Origin: Clostridia bacterium
Lineage (GTDB): Bacteria; Bacillota; Clostridia; TANB77; CAG-508
Assembly (NCBI GenBank): GCA_017404545.1
Contig: JAFRCC010000018.1
Location: 248,001 to 312,000 of the forward strand
Reading direction: 5' to 3'
DNA length: 64,000 nt
Shown one piece after another: positions 46,849 to 56,724 of the stretch. Within the stretch, counting starts at the first letter, position 1, and each line of letters begins with the position of its first letter. A program made the translations under genes and the position numbers. The notes beneath the pieces were generated by a model. The model made no database searches. It saw only the letters and a program-made list of their open reading frames with translations, and was not told where the DNA came from.

Positions 46849-47556
46849 CTAATCAATCTTTACAAGCTTGAAATCCAAATAATCTCCACTTACTAATTGA
46901 AAGTTTATTCCACCAACGTCACCAATTACTGCATCAGCATGAGAATTTCCATGTAAATGACCATAGTAGCATCTCCTTATATCATATTTTTTTAGTGTTT
47001 TATAAAAATCTAAATGCTTATTCTCAAGAAGTACAGAACTTGTTAATGGTGGATAATGCAGAAATGCAATAATTTCATACTTATTGCTATAATTGCTAAT
47101 AGCATCTCTTATAGATAATTCTAAGCGTTGATTTTCTCTGTTAATCATTTTAGTGCTATTGTCTGAATCTTGAAATGTCCACCCTCTTGTTCCAACTATA
47201 ACCTTATTTTCTACCTTTAATGCATTATTATATATGAAATCTATTGTATTAAAATTCTTTTCTTCCAAGTACTTTTTCATACTTGTAACTGTAGTCCACC
47301 AATAGTCGTGATTTCCTTTAAGCAAGATTTTTTTTCCTGGCAATTCATCAAGGTATTTAAAGTCCAAGTACGCATCCTTAATGTATGTTGCCCAAGAAAA
47401 ATCCCCAGGTAATATTACAGTGTCTTCATTTTTTACCTTGCTTATCCAGTCATTTTTTAATCGCTCTTCGTGATTTTTCCAATTATTGCCAAAAATATCC
47501 ATCGGTTTTGGATTGTCAAAAGATAAGTGTAAATCTGCAATTGTATATATTGACAT
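46849..47556 (-). CDS. Metallophosphoesterase, 235 aa
   Basis: Calcineurin-like phosphoesterase with a complete two-metal centre: DLHLSF (8-13), LPGDFSW, LLKGNHDYWW, FLHYPP and YGHLHGNSH. Length and the WTF/GDYLDFKL ending suit the cytosolic YkuE-like or UDP-diacylglucosamine-type group, but the substrate cannot be read from sequence. It starts 12 bases after tsaD and so is probably co-transcribed with it. Confidence 0.88.
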   Translation of the reverse strand: MSIYTIADLHLSFDNPKPMDIFGNNWKNHEERLKNDWISKVKNEDTVILPGDFSWATYIKDAYLDFKYLDELPGKKILLKGNHDYWWTTVTSMKKYLEEKNFNTIDFIYNNALKVENKVIVGTRGWTFQDSDNSTKMINRENQRLELSIRDAISNYSNKYEIIAFLHYPPLTSSVLLENKHLDFYKTLKKYDIRRCYYGHLHGNSHADAVIGDVGGINFQLVSGDYLDFKLVKID

Positions 47557-47568
47557 CTATTTCTCCTT

Positions 47569-48558
47569 CTATCCTAATTTTAAGTTAGGAACTGCATTTA
47601 ATGTTAAATCTGATATATTTCCATTAATAAAATTATAATACCCTGCACTTGCAATCATTGCTGCATTATCTGTACATAATTTTAATTCAGGATAATATAT
47701 TTCAAATCCTTTTGTTTTTAAATTTTCAAAACTGCTTCTTATATAGCTATTTGCAGAAACTCCTCCAGCTAATGCAATTTTTTTTACACCAATTTTTTTA
47801 GAAGCTTCTAACGTATTTTCTAGGAGTTCTTCTGTTATAGTCTTTTCAAAACTAGCACATAAATCTGCTTTATTTATATCTGGTGTTTTATGATGTAAAT
47901 TTATAACCGCTGTTTTTATACCGCTAAAACTAAAATCCAAATTTTCAAAACGAGTTTTTGGAAGCTGAATATTAGGAACGCCTTCTTTAGCTAAACTATC
48001 TACTTTTGGTCCTCCTGGATATCCTAATCCAATAACTCTGGCGACTTTATCAAAAGCTTCTCCTATAGCATCGTCTCTCGTTTTTCCCAAAACTTCATAA
48101 TTTTTATAATCTTTTATATGTACTAAGTGAGTATGACCGCCTGATATAACTAAACATAAAAATGGTGGCTCCAATTTTGTATTAGTAATATAATTGGCTG
48201 CTATATGCCCTTCAATATGATTTGTACCAACTAGTGGTCTATCAATTGCATAACTCAATGCCTTCGCATACGATACACCTACTAAAAGAGCTCCAACCAA
48301 ACCAGGTCCATATGTACATGCTATCACATCAACATTATCAAATGTGATACCCGCTTGTTTTAACGCAGCCTCAGTAACATCTGATATATTTTCAATATGC
48401 TTTCTTGACGCTATTTCTGGTACAACACCTCCAAATTGCGTATGAATAGCGATTTGAGTGTTTATTACATTTGATAAAACTTCTCTGCCATTTTTTACAA
48501 CTGCCACGGAAGTTTCATCACAACTTGATTCTATTCCTAAAGTTATTATATCTTTCAT
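47569..48558 (-). CDS. tsaD: tRNA threonylcarbamoyltransferase TsaD
   Basis: Transfers the threonylcarbamoyl group to A37 of ANN-reading tRNAs. 329 residues of ASKHA fold with [14 protein letters not shown] at the start, the metal-binding [19 protein letters not shown] and [10 protein letters not shown]. Complete. TsaB and TsaE are not in the window. Confidence 0.96.
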   Translation of the reverse strand: MKDIITLGIESSCDETSVAVVKNGREVLSNVINTQIAIHTQFGGVVPEIASRKHIENISDVTEAALKQAGITFDNVDVIACTYGPGLVGALLVGVSYAKALSYAIDRPLVGTNHIEGHIAANYITNTKLEPPFLCLVISGGHTHLVHIKDYKNYEVLGKTRDDAIGEAFDKVARVIGLGYPGGPKVDSLAKEGVPNIQLPKTRFENLDFSFSGIKTAVINLHHKTPDINKADLCASFEKTITEELLENTLEASKKIGVKKIALAGGVSANSYIRSSFENLKTKGFEIYYPELKLCTDNAAMIASAGYYNFINGNISDLTLNAVPNLKLG

Positions 48559-48579
48559 AAAATTCCTTCTTTTTTACAT

Positions 48580-49314
48580 TTAAATTCCAAATATTTTTCC
48601 TACTAGGCTTACAATTCCTATATACAATGCATTCCTAATAGGTGAAATTATCATCCCTGCGATTCCGGTAATCCATAAAACTAAAAATACTAAATAAAAC
48701 ATCCTTTCATTTTCTTCAAACCATCTATTTGCATTATATGGTAAAAATGCTTTTAATATCTTAGATCCATCTAGTGGAGGTAGCGGTATTAAGTTGAATA
48801 CGCCAAACCCGATATTTAGTATTATTGTATATAAAATAATTGAAACAATTGTAGTCCCAAATCTAATGCTCACATTTTCCAAAACATTAAACTTTAATAT
48901 TAAAGCATAAATGATAGTAAAAATAATTGCCATAACAAAATTAGCCACAGGTCCTGCCAAAGCCACAATTGCCTCTGCTTTTTTATATGATATATTTCTC
49001 TTTAAATTTCTTCCATCTACTGTAACTGGTTTTCCCCAGCCAATTCCAAGAAATAGCAACATAAGCAATCCTATAGGGTCCATATGTTTTATTGGATTTA
49101 AAGTTAATCTACCTTGATTTTTTGCAGTATCATCACCTAACTTATACGCAACAAAAGCATGCGCATATTCATGAAATGTTATTGCTATTAATACACCCGG
49201 TATACTGAAAATCATGTCCAGTAATGATTCCGCATTTGACATGTATCCAATAAGACTCATAGTAACACATATTGCTAAAATAATATATAACATTCTTTTA
49301 TCGAAAAAAAACAT
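48580..49314 (-). CDS. M50 site-2 protease family membrane protein
   Basis: Intramembrane metalloprotease of the YwhC/RseP-like M50B group, about 244 residues. Metal ligands in TFHEYAHAF and, later, NLIPLPPLDGSKIL with the Asp. Several TM helices throughout. I prefer the ATG at 49314, with AAAGGA and AGAGGAG upstream, over the ATG at 49335, which lacks an SD. No PDZ domain. Substrate unknown. It lies 20 bases ahead of tsaD. Confidence 0.88.
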   Translation of the reverse strand: MFFFDKRMLYIILAICVTMSLIGYMSNAESLLDMIFSIPGVLIAITFHEYAHAFVAYKLGDDTAKNQGRLTLNPIKHMDPIGLLMLLFLGIGWGKPVTVDGRNLKRNISYKKAEAIVALAGPVANFVMAIIFTIIYALILKFNVLENVSIRFGTTIVSIILYTIILNIGFGVFNLIPLPPLDGSKILKAFLPYNANRWFEENERMFYLVFLVLWITGIAGMIISPIRNALYIGIVSLVGKIFGI

Positions 49315-49427
49315 AGCTCCTCTTTCCTTTTCCATTATTGTACACGTGTATTATATCTTAGAATCGTAATAAAGTAAAGGTATTCTTGCCATGTTATTTT
49401 CTTCAATTATATATTTTTTTCTACTTT

Positions 49428-51056
49428 TTATGCACCACATCGCATTTCTCTCGCATGCTCAAGAGCACTTTTAGTTATATCTCCACTAGATATTCTTGCA
49501 ATCTCTTCTATTATTTCATTTTCAGTTAATGATTTTATGGTTGTAAAAGTTTTTCCATCTAATACTCTTTTACTTATATAATAATTATAATCTCCCTGTG
49601 CAGCAATATTAGCTTGATGTGTTATACACATTACCTGATGTTTTTTTGAAATTATTTTAATTTTTTCTCCTACAGACTTTGCTGCTTTTCCACTTATTCC
49701 CGTATCAATTTCATCAAATATTAAAACTGGAACTTTATCCGTATCTGCTAAAACAGTTTTTATTGCAAGCATTATTCTAGATATTTCTCCCCCTGATGCA
49801 ATTTTAATAAGAGATTTTTCTTCATCACCTACATTTGTTGAAATTAGAAATTCTATATCATCTAATCCATTCTCTGTATAGTTATCATTTTCTTCATATC
49901 GTATACCAACAGTAAAATGTGCATTTTTCATTTCTAAATCATTAAGCTCTTCATTAATTTTTTCATCTAATATTGTGGCATTCTCTTTTCTTATCTCATT
50001 AAGCTTTCTTGCCTTTTTTAACATCTGTTCCTTTATGCTCTTAAGCTCTTTTTTTAATTCATTATTGTGCTCTTCCAAATTTTCTATTTTAAATACTTCA
50101 TCTTGAATTTCTCTTTGGTAATCTAATATTTCTTCAATACTATTTCCGTATTTTCGCTTTAAATCAGATATATAATCTAGCCTTCTTTCAACTTCATTTC
50201 TTCTTTCTTCGTCAAACGAAACATCTTGATTCATGCTCGATATATCCCTTGAAAGCTCTTGAACATCATAATATATGTTTTTAAGTATATTTAATTTATC
50301 TTTATATTCGTTATCTATTTCTTCTATTTTTTCAAGAGCTCTTACTGATGCATTTATACCATCTATAACAGTTTCACTTAAGTTATTATCAACCTCACTT
50401 AAGCAAGAAAAAATTTTTTCCGAATTCATCATCTTTTTTCGCTCAGCATTTAAATCTGCCTCTTCATTAATATTAAGATTTGCAGTATCTATTTCATTAA
50501 GTTGATACTTTAACAAATCTAGTCTTCGCTGTTTTTCTTTTTCATCACCATAATTTTCTTTTAATTCCTTATTTATTTGATTGTATCTTTCATATAACAA
50601 TAAATATTCTTGCTTTTCGTTTTGAATTTTACTTCCTATGAAATTATCCAAATAATTAACATGCTCTGATTTCATCATTATTGTTTGATTGTCGTTTTGA
50701 CCATGTATATCTACTATTTTTGACATAAAATCTTTTAGTTCATTAACCGTAACTAATCTGCCATTTATTTTACAAGAGCTCTTTCCATTTGTGTGAATTT
50801 CTCTTGAAACAACAATATTACCATCAATTGAATCCTTATTTTCAGGTAAATATAAACCTAATTCCACCAAACAATAACTTTCGCCTTTTCTTACTATTTC
50901 TTTTGAAAACCTACTACCACATGCAAGGTTTAAGGAATCTATTATTAGAGTTTTTCCGGCACCTGTTTCACCAGTTAAAACATTAAACCCTTCATTTAAA
51001 TCTATACTTATATCATCAATTATACCTATATTTTTTATATGTAATGTGTTAATCAT
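49428..51056 (-). CDS. recN: DNA repair protein RecN
   Basis: SMC-like ATPase that holds DNA ends during double-strand break repair. Start at the ATG at 51056 with GGAGG five bases upstream; an ATG four codons earlier overlaps that SD. 542 residues. Walker A TGETGAGKTLI, long coiled coils (about 150-370), ABC signature IASGGEISRIMLA and Walker B VLIFDEIDTGISG, ending in a typical H-loop region, MCITHQ. Complete. Confidence 0.95.
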   Translation of the reverse strand: MINTLHIKNIGIIDDISIDLNEGFNVLTGETGAGKTLIIDSLNLACGSRFSKEIVRKGESYCLVELGLYLPENKDSIDGNIVVSREIHTNGKSSCKINGRLVTVNELKDFMSKIVDIHGQNDNQTIMMKSEHVNYLDNFIGSKIQNEKQEYLLLYERYNQINKELKENYGDEKEKQRRLDLLKYQLNEIDTANLNINEEADLNAERKKMMNSEKIFSCLSEVDNNLSETVIDGINASVRALEKIEEIDNEYKDKLNILKNIYYDVQELSRDISSMNQDVSFDEERRNEVERRLDYISDLKRKYGNSIEEILDYQREIQDEVFKIENLEEHNNELKKELKSIKEQMLKKARKLNEIRKENATILDEKINEELNDLEMKNAHFTVGIRYEENDNYTENGLDDIEFLISTNVGDEEKSLIKIASGGEISRIMLAIKTVLADTDKVPVLIFDEIDTGISGKAAKSVGEKIKIISKKHQVMCITHQANIAAQGDYNYYISKRVLDGKTFTTIKSLTENEIIEEIARISSGDITKSALEHAREMRCGA

Positions 51057-51203
51057 ATTTGCCTCCATTTATGCGAAACTTTGTTTGTATTATATTACAA
51101 TATTTCTTTTTGTCAAGAGCTATTTCCATTTTTTTCACAACATTTTTTTTGCATATTTTTTTTTTTTAGATAAACAATAAATAAAAATAAATTGGAGGTT
51201 TAT

Positions 51204-51416
51204 ATGAAAATTCAGAAACATCTATCAATTACTGGTTCTTCAAGTATATCTTGGAAGGATGCAATTACAAGAGCAATTGAAGAAGCATCAAAATCAATAG
51301 ATTACTTATCAGGCGTAGATATAATTCGACAATACGCAACTATATCTGGCAATAAAATAGAAAATTATATAGTTGATTTAGATATTGCTTTTACAATTGA
51401 CAAATCAAGAAAATAA
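51204..51416 (+). CDS. Dodecin family flavin-binding protein
   Basis: Small dodecameric flavin store, 70 residues. ISWKDAITRAIEEASKSI (about 18-35) and GVDIIRQYATISGNKIENY match dodecin strand-helix order. The ATG at 51204 has GGAGG five bases upstream. It ends nine bases before spoVAC, so the two are co-transcribed, which points to a role in the spore or forespore. GCATA and an A-rich segment in 51151-51180 might belong to a forespore promoter, but this is not convincing. Confidence 0.85.
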   Translation: MKIQKHLSITGSSSISWKDAITRAIEEASKSIDYLSGVDIIRQYATISGNKIENYIVDLDIAFTIDKSRK

Positions 51417-51425
51417 GGAGGTTTT

Positions 51426-51872
51426 ATGCAGAATATAAATACACAAAAAGAATATAGCGACTATGTAGATAAAAAAACACCCAATTCGCCTATATTAAAA
51501 AACTGCTTCAATGCTTTCTGGGTTGGTGGTTTTATATGTTCAATCGGGCAAATTATCTTTGACTATTGTGAATATTTAGGTCTTGATTCAACATCGAGTT
51601 TAACAATTGTTTCTATATCATTAATTGGATTATCTGCTCTTCTAACAGCGTTAAACATATTTAATAAAATTGGAAAATTTGCTGGAGCAGGATCTTTGGT
51701 TCCAATAACAGGTTTTGCCAATTCTATAGTTGCGCCTGCTATGGAATATAAATCTGAAGGATATGTAATGGGTGTTGGTGCAAAGATGTTTACGGTAGCA
51801 GGTCCAGTATTAGTTTATGGAATATCATCATCTATTTTGGTGGGAATTATTTCAAAATTGTTTATTGCATAA
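51426..51872 (+). CDS. spoVAC: Stage V sporulation protein AC
   Basis: Membrane protein of the SpoVA channel that moves dipicolinic acid into the spore and out on germination. 148 residues, about four hydrophobic segments, with the typical NCFNAFWVGGFICSIGQ and GAGSLVPITGFANSI blocks. SD AGGAGG six bases before the ATG. A terminator follows, ahead of spoVAD. Confidence 0.93.
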   Translation: MQNINTQKEYSDYVDKKTPNSPILKNCFNAFWVGGFICSIGQIIFDYCEYLGLDSTSSLTIVSISLIGLSALLTALNIFNKIGKFAGAGSLVPITGFANSIVAPAMEYKSEGYVMGVGAKMFTVAGPVLVYGISSSILVGIISKLFIA

Positions 51873-51873
51873 A

Positions 51874-51912
51874 AAATGAAGAAGGAAATTAAATTTCCTT
51901 CCTCATTTTTGT
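51874..51912 (+). terminator. Terminator between spoVAC and spoVAD
   Basis: GAAGGAAATTT pairs with AAATTTCCTTC-like sequence around a short loop, extended by ATGA/TCAT, then TTTTTG. Confidence 0.7.
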
Positions 51913-51995
51913 AGTGAGATTTGCTATGTTTACTACTGCAACTCAATTTTACTACATTTTTTTTCAAAATTCAACATTTTCAGAAAGGATTTATT

Positions 51996-53000
51996 ATGAA
52001 AAGATTAGGAAATCAAACTATAAAATTAGATACACCTGTTTCTATATTGAACACTGCCTGTATAGTTGGTCCAAAAGAATCTGAAGGTCCAATGGCTCAA
52101 TACTTTGACAAATGCTTAGAAGATGAATTCTGGGGAGAAGAAACATGGGAAAAGGCAGAAAGTAAAATTATAAAAGAAACAGTTAATACATTATTTTCAA
52201 AATCCGGACTCTCTTCAAAACAAATTGATTACTGCTTTGCAGGAGATTTACTCAATCAATGTATTTCTTCTAGTTTTGGTTTACGCGAAACAAATATACC
52301 ATTTTTTGGTGTATTCGGTGCATGTTCGACATTTGCTGAGAGTATGTGTTTAGGCAGTTTATTTGCAGCTTCTGGTGCTGCTACAAATATTCTTTGTGCA
52401 ACATCTAGCCACTTCTGTAGCGCAGAAAAACAATTTCGTTTTCCTTTAGAGCTTGGAAATCAACGTCCACCTTCTTCACAATGGACTGTTACTGGAGCCG
52501 CAGCAAGTATTTTATCTTGTAATGGTCAAGGACCATTTATAACACACATAACTCCTGGAAAAATCGTAGATTTAGGCATAACCGACGCAAATAATATGGG
52601 AGCAGCTATGGCTCCTGCGTTTGTAGACACTCTTATCACACACTTTCAAGACACCGGTAGAACACCTGATTACTATGATGCAATTATAAGTGGAGATTTA
52701 GGATACATTGGAAAAGATATAGCAACCGATTTAGCCAAAAATAAAGGTGTGAATATACAAAAAAATTATTATGATTGTGGAGTTTTGATGTTTGACAAAG
52801 AAACTCAAGATACTCATTCTGGTGGCAGTGGTTGTGCATGTTTTGGCTCAATATTTTCAGGATATTTTTTCAAACAATTACAGGAATCAAAACTAAAAAA
52901 AATACTCTGCATTGCAACAGGCGCTCTTATGAACGCAACAAGCTCACAACAAGGAGAAAGTATTCCTGGAATAGCACACGCTCTCTCTATTGAAAAATAA
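51996..53000 (+). CDS. spoVAD: Stage V sporulation protein AD
   Basis: Dipicolinic-acid-binding subunit of the SpoVA channel, with a thiolase-like fold. 334 residues from the ATG at 51996 (AAAGGA upstream). FGVFGACSTFAESM and GNQRPPSSQWTVTGAAA are family blocks; HSGGSGCACFG is near the end. The typical spoVAE partner is not behind it: the next gene is on the other strand. Confidence 0.94.
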   Translation: MKRLGNQTIKLDTPVSILNTACIVGPKESEGPMAQYFDKCLEDEFWGEETWEKAESKIIKETVNTLFSKSGLSSKQIDYCFAGDLLNQCISSSFGLRETNIPFFGVFGACSTFAESMCLGSLFAASGAATNILCATSSHFCSAEKQFRFPLELGNQRPPSSQWTVTGAAASILSCNGQGPFITHITPGKIVDLGITDANNMGAAMAPAFVDTLITHFQDTGRTPDYYDAIISGDLGYIGKDIATDLAKNKGVNIQKNYYDCGVLMFDKETQDTHSGGSGCACFGSIFSGYFFKQLQESKLKKILCIATGALMNATSSQQGESIPGIAHALSIEK

Positions 53001-53026
53001 AAGTCCCACTGATGCGCAGGAAAAGT

Positions 53027-53081
53027 AATGGCACTGTTTCATTCGATTTTTTTGAAAGAAACAGTGCCATTGCTCTTTTTT
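53027..53081 (+). terminator. spoVAD terminator
   Basis: Perfect 14-bp stem (53027-53040 with 53058-53071) followed by GCTCTTTTTT. The facing gene ends at 53081 and may use the same stem. Confidence 0.8.
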
Positions 53082-53491
53082 CATACTAAACCTAATATAC
53101 TATTTGATGCTACTATCATTATATCATCATCAACATTTCCAGTTCTATATTTCTCGTCTACCTCAATAGTATATACATTATTTGTTATATCAATAACATA
53201 TCCTGTTTTACCATTATTAAGCTCTACATGGTCATTCTCATTTATTTCAACCACAAGTGGATTTATTTCTTCACTTTCATTTTCTAAATCCATTATAATA
53301 TCTAGGATTTCATCAAAACGTTCTTCCTCAAAGAGGAAGCTCTCATCAGCACAATTTTCATTTATATAATCTAATATCTTATGTTCTAAGTTATATAGCT
53401 CTTCGCAACTATAATCCCTTTCTTCAATAATAATTCCAGCATTTCTACATAAATCAAGCTGATTTTCATTAAAATAATCTTGTAATATCAT
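53081..53491 (-). CDS. Hypothetical acidic protein, 136 aa
   Basis: Unknown. Very acidic helical first half (FLFEEERFDEILDIIMDLEN), then a small beta domain, DHVELNNGKTGYVIDITNNV, of the DUF4314/SH3-like sort. Strong GGAGG SD. Soluble. It stands alone between spoVAD and spoIIQ, convergent with the former. Confidence 0.7.
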   Translation of the reverse strand: MILQDYFNENQLDLCRNAGIIIEERDYSCEELYNLEHKILDYINENCADESFLFEEERFDEILDIIMDLENESEEINPLVVEINENDHVELNNGKTGYVIDITNNVYTIEVDEKYRTGNVDDDIMIVASNSILGLV

Positions 53492-53551
53492 AAATTTCCT
53501 CCAAAAATTTTAATCTATTACAATTTAACATAATCAAAGCAACAAGTCAAA

Positions 53552-53597
53552 TAAAAAGAAGTTAGACAATCAGCTTTTGCTTTTTTCTAACTTCCTA
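53552..53597 (-). terminator. spoIIQ terminator
   Basis: On the minus strand AGGAAGTTAGA pairs with TCTAACTTCTT, followed by UUUUAUUU, ten bases after the spoIIQ stop. Confidence 0.75.
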
Positions 53598-53607
53598 GGA
53601 ATATAAT

Positions 53608-54387
53608 TTAATTTTTTAAATACATATTTGGATCTACTGCTTCTCCATTTTTTAATATTTCAAAATGAAGGTGGGGTTCATCTAATATTTCAAATGCTGC
53701 GGTATTTCCAACAGTTCCAATAGTTTGTCCAGATTTAACATTTTCTCCTATAGAAACAAATTCTGCTGTTAATAAATTTGAGTATACTGTGTTGAATCCA
53801 TTACTATGCTCTATTACAACTGTTAATCCATATCTTGGGTCATTTTTTATAGATTTTACTTGTCCATCTGCTGCAGCCATAACAACAGTTGTTTTATTTG
53901 CTTTTATATCTATTCCTGTATGTGTAATCCATTCCCCTAACGTTGCCGAATATACAAGTTGATCTTTGGCATAATCCTGTATACACTCTCCTTTTACTGG
54001 ATACTTGAAAGTTGGATCTTTCACTTCCTCTTGTTTTTTTTCTGTAGCTTCGCTCTTATTATTCGTTTTTTCAGAATTCTTGGCAACTTTATTTTTACTT
54101 TCTAATTCATCGTTTTCATTGCTCTTTTTAGTAACTTCAACTTTTTTGTCCTCATCATCTCGCCCTGTAATATTGTTGCTTTCCTCAATTACATTAAATC
54201 CTTCGCTCTCGGTATCTGTTGACTCTGAAGATTCATTTTCAAGTATATTTGCACTAGACATTATTAGTGATTGTTCTTCTTTAGCTATTTTATTGTCTTT
54301 TTTATTTGCAACAACAATACATGCAATAATAGCAATAATGATAGCAATTCCTATACAAGTTCCAATTTTATAAAACCTATTATTCAT
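53608..54387 (-). CDS. spoIIQ: Stage II sporulation protein SpoIIQ (LytM/M23)
   Basis: Forespore membrane protein that pairs with SpoIIIAH to bridge the two membranes during engulfment. 259 residues. One TM helix (about 8-27), an acidic Lys/Ser/Glu-rich linker, then an M23 domain. HTGIDI (about 157-162) and HLHFEI are both present, so the zinc site looks intact, as in clostridial SpoIIQ and unlike B. subtilis. It follows spoIID by 61 bases. Confidence 0.9.
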   Translation of the reverse strand: MNNRFYKIGTCIGIAIIIAIIACIVVANKKDNKIAKEEQSLIMSSANILENESSESTDTESEGFNVIEESNNITGRDDEDKKVEVTKKSNENDELESKNKVAKNSEKTNNKSEATEKKQEEVKDPTFKYPVKGECIQDYAKDQLVYSATLGEWITHTGIDIKANKTTVVMAAADGQVKSIKNDPRYGLTVVIEHSNGFNTVYSNLLTAEFVSIGENVKSGQTIGTVGNTAAFEILDEPHLHFEILKNGEAVDPNMYLKN

Positions 54388-54448
54388 TTATAATTCCTCC
54401 TTGAATTTCGTTATTAACATTATTTCCATTAATTATAAATTTATACTT

Positions 54449-55447
54449 TTAAATGCTAACAATTTGCACATTTGCATAAAAATGTAAAATAATATCTTTA
54501 TAATTTGAACCATTTTTTGCCATACTATCAGCACCTGTTTGACTTAATCCTACTCCATGGCCATATCCTATAACAGAAAATTTAATATTATCACCTTCAA
54601 GCTTGCAAATAAAATTTGCGGATTTTAAACTAAAAATAGATCTTACCTCAACTCCTGATAAATTTTTATTTCCAATTTTAATTAACTTCACTCTTCCACC
54701 GTCGGTATATTCAGAAATAGAAATTGCATTTTTTTCATTCCAATCTATTTCAAAATCTTTATACTTTTCTTTCATAAGACCTTCAAATTCTTTCTTTGAA
54801 AGTTCAACTTCCGAACTATATTGTGAATATCCCTCTTCCCCAGCCGTTTCAACAGTTTGCAAATACGGATAATTTGTACCTCCCCACACATTTACTGGTA
54901 TCTCGGTTTTTCCTCCACTATTTGCATGAAAAAAAGCATCAATAACTTGCCCCTCATATTCTATAACTTCTCCTTTAGTTGAATACACAGCTTCCTCTAT
55001 TTTTTTCCAATTATTATTCCTTTCATCTTCTTCCCATTTTTCCATTCTTTCTTCTTTTGATATCCAAGCTTGACAACATGATGAAGATGTGCAAATTACA
55101 CCTTCCCCATGCTTATCATTATTATGAGTTATCGTATATAACGTATATGTTCTTGCAACCACAGCTTGAGCTTTTAACGCCTCTATTTCGTAATCTGCTG
55201 GCATTTCTGCCGAAACCACACCTAATAAATATTCATCCAAATTCATTTCTGTAGTAATATTATCTACTGAATTTACTACTTTTATTTGCTTGTATTCCCC
55301 ATAATTATATGGCTCTTTATCAAATTCAGGCTGTTCCATCTCTTCATAAGTTATAGTTTCAATTTCCTTAAATTTAGCTGTTAATAGAAATGGAATAATA
55401 AAAATTAGACACACTATTGTGACTATGTATAAAAAAAACTTTCTCAT
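54449..55447 (-). CDS. spoIID: Stage II sporulation protein SpoIID
   Basis: Lytic transglycosylase of the engulfment complex, in the mother cell membrane. 332 residues. TM helix (about 4-23), then the SpoIID domain with YLLGVVSAEMPADYEIEALK (catalytic Glu near 81), QAVVARTYTLY, and IGYGHGVGLSQTGAD. The start lies six bases behind sigF, with a poor SD, suggesting coupling to sigF translation. Confidence 0.93.
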   Translation of the reverse strand: MRKFFLYIVTIVCLIFIIPFLLTAKFKEIETITYEEMEQPEFDKEPYNYGEYKQIKVVNSVDNITTEMNLDEYLLGVVSAEMPADYEIEALKAQAVVARTYTLYTITHNNDKHGEGVICTSSSCCQAWISKEERMEKWEEDERNNNWKKIEEAVYSTKGEVIEYEGQVIDAFFHANSGGKTEIPVNVWGGTNYPYLQTVETAGEEGYSQYSSEVELSKKEFEGLMKEKYKDFEIDWNEKNAISISEYTDGGRVKLIKIGNKNLSGVEVRSIFSLKSANFICKLEGDNIKFSVIGYGHGVGLSQTGADSMAKNGSNYKDIILHFYANVQIVSI

Positions 55448-55453
55448 GTTATT

Positions 55454-56176
55454 TTAAATTGCTTGAGTTAAACTTAGTTTCATATTTTTTAATATTTTCT
55501 TCTCCATTCTTGAAACTTGCACTTGACTTATTCCCATTAAATTTGCCACCTGGCTCTGAGTTTTCCCTCTAAAATATCTGAGCATTATTATTTTCTTCGA
55601 CTTTTCATCTAATTTTTCCATTAAATCTTTTACCGTAATTCTATTAATTATTTCTTTTTCCAGATCGATATTACTCTTTAATTTATCCACTAAAGTAGTA
55701 TCATCTGAATCACCAATATTTTTATCAATAGACTCAACCATATTTGATGAGTCTATTGCAATTAATATATCTTCTTTGCTTGATTTTAATATCTTTGACA
55801 ATTCATTTACCTCAAGCTCTCTCCCCATTTTATCTAAATATTCTTTCTGTACTAATTTTATTCTATATGATAGTTCTTTTATGCTTCTACTTACCTTTAA
55901 TGGACCATCATCTCTTACAAACCTTTTTATTTCTCCTAATATGTATGGTACTGCGTATGTTGATAATTTTACTTCGAATTTTGCATCAAATCTTTTTATT
56001 GATTTTAAAAAACCTATGCAACCAATCTGATATAAGTCTTGCATTTCATAGCCTCTATCTTTAAATCTAGAAACGATACTCCAAATTAAATTAGAATTAT
56101 CCATTATAATCTTTGACATTATTTCTTTGTTACCAGATTGAGCTTTCAAAATATCTTCAACTTTATTCTCATACAT
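55454..56176 (-). CDS. sigF: Forespore sigma factor SigF (SpoIIAC)
   Basis: First compartment-specific sigma factor. 240 residues. Region 2 MQDLYQIGCIGFLKSIKRFD and KLSTYAVPYILGEIKRFVRDDG; region 4 GKTQSQVANLMGISQVQVSR. The start overlaps the SD-like end of spoIIAB (GGAGGGAG). Held inactive by SpoIIAB until SpoIIAA is dephosphorylated. Confidence 0.95.
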   Translation of the reverse strand: MYENKVEDILKAQSGNKEIMSKIIMDNSNLIWSIVSRFKDRGYEMQDLYQIGCIGFLKSIKRFDAKFEVKLSTYAVPYILGEIKRFVRDDGPLKVSRSIKELSYRIKLVQKEYLDKMGRELEVNELSKILKSSKEDILIAIDSSNMVESIDKNIGDSDDTTLVDKLKSNIDLEKEIINRITVKDLMEKLDEKSKKIIMLRYFRGKTQSQVANLMGISQVQVSRMEKKILKNMKLSLTQAI

Positions 56177-56184
56177 AAAAAAGC

Positions 56185-56670
56185 TTATCTCCCTCCTAGT
56201 TCCGCCACATCCAGCATTTTATCTTCTTCTTGAGGGTCAACCTTTTTTATTATTTTTCTCATCGTTATTTTCGTTCCTAATCCCACAACTGATTCTATAT
56301 TTACATCATCCATAAAGCTCTCCATTATAGTGAAACCCATTCCAGACCTTTCGATATTAGATTTCGAAGTGTATAATGGTTTTCTTGCTAGCTCTATATT
56401 TTCAATTCCTTTTCCTGTATCTGAAATTTCAACTTCCAATGTGTTAGCAAATATTTTTGAAACAATTTTTATAATTCCCTTTGTGTTTTCGTACCCGTGA
56501 ATAATGCAATTTGTTACAGCCTCCGATATTGCTGTTTTAATATCAGCTAGTTCTTCAATTGTTGGATCAAGTTGTGAAGCAAATGCAGCCACAGCTATTC
56601 TAGCAAAAGCTTCATTATTTGACTTGCTCACAAATTCCAACTTCATTTCATTTTCATATAATCCACTCAT
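56185..56670 (-). CDS. spoIIAB: Anti-sigma F factor SpoIIAB
   Basis: Serine kinase and anti-sigma factor of the GHKL fold, 161 residues. N box [13 protein letters not shown]1 box DTGKGIEN, G2 box [12 protein letters not shown]. The C-terminus has a 15-residue polar extension ending [10 protein letters not shown]. Eight bases ahead of sigF. Confidence 0.94.
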   Translation of the reverse strand: MSGLYENEMKLEFVSKSNNEAFARIAVAAFASQLDPTIEELADIKTAISEAVTNCIIHGYENTKGIIKIVSKIFANTLEVEISDTGKGIENIELARKPLYTSKSNIERSGMGFTIMESFMDDVNIESVVGLGTKITMRKIIKKVDPQEEDKMLDVAELGGR

Positions 56671-56724
56671 CTTTACATCCTCACAAAAAATTTAGGTTTT
56701 ACAGATACCTATAAACTGTTTTAT

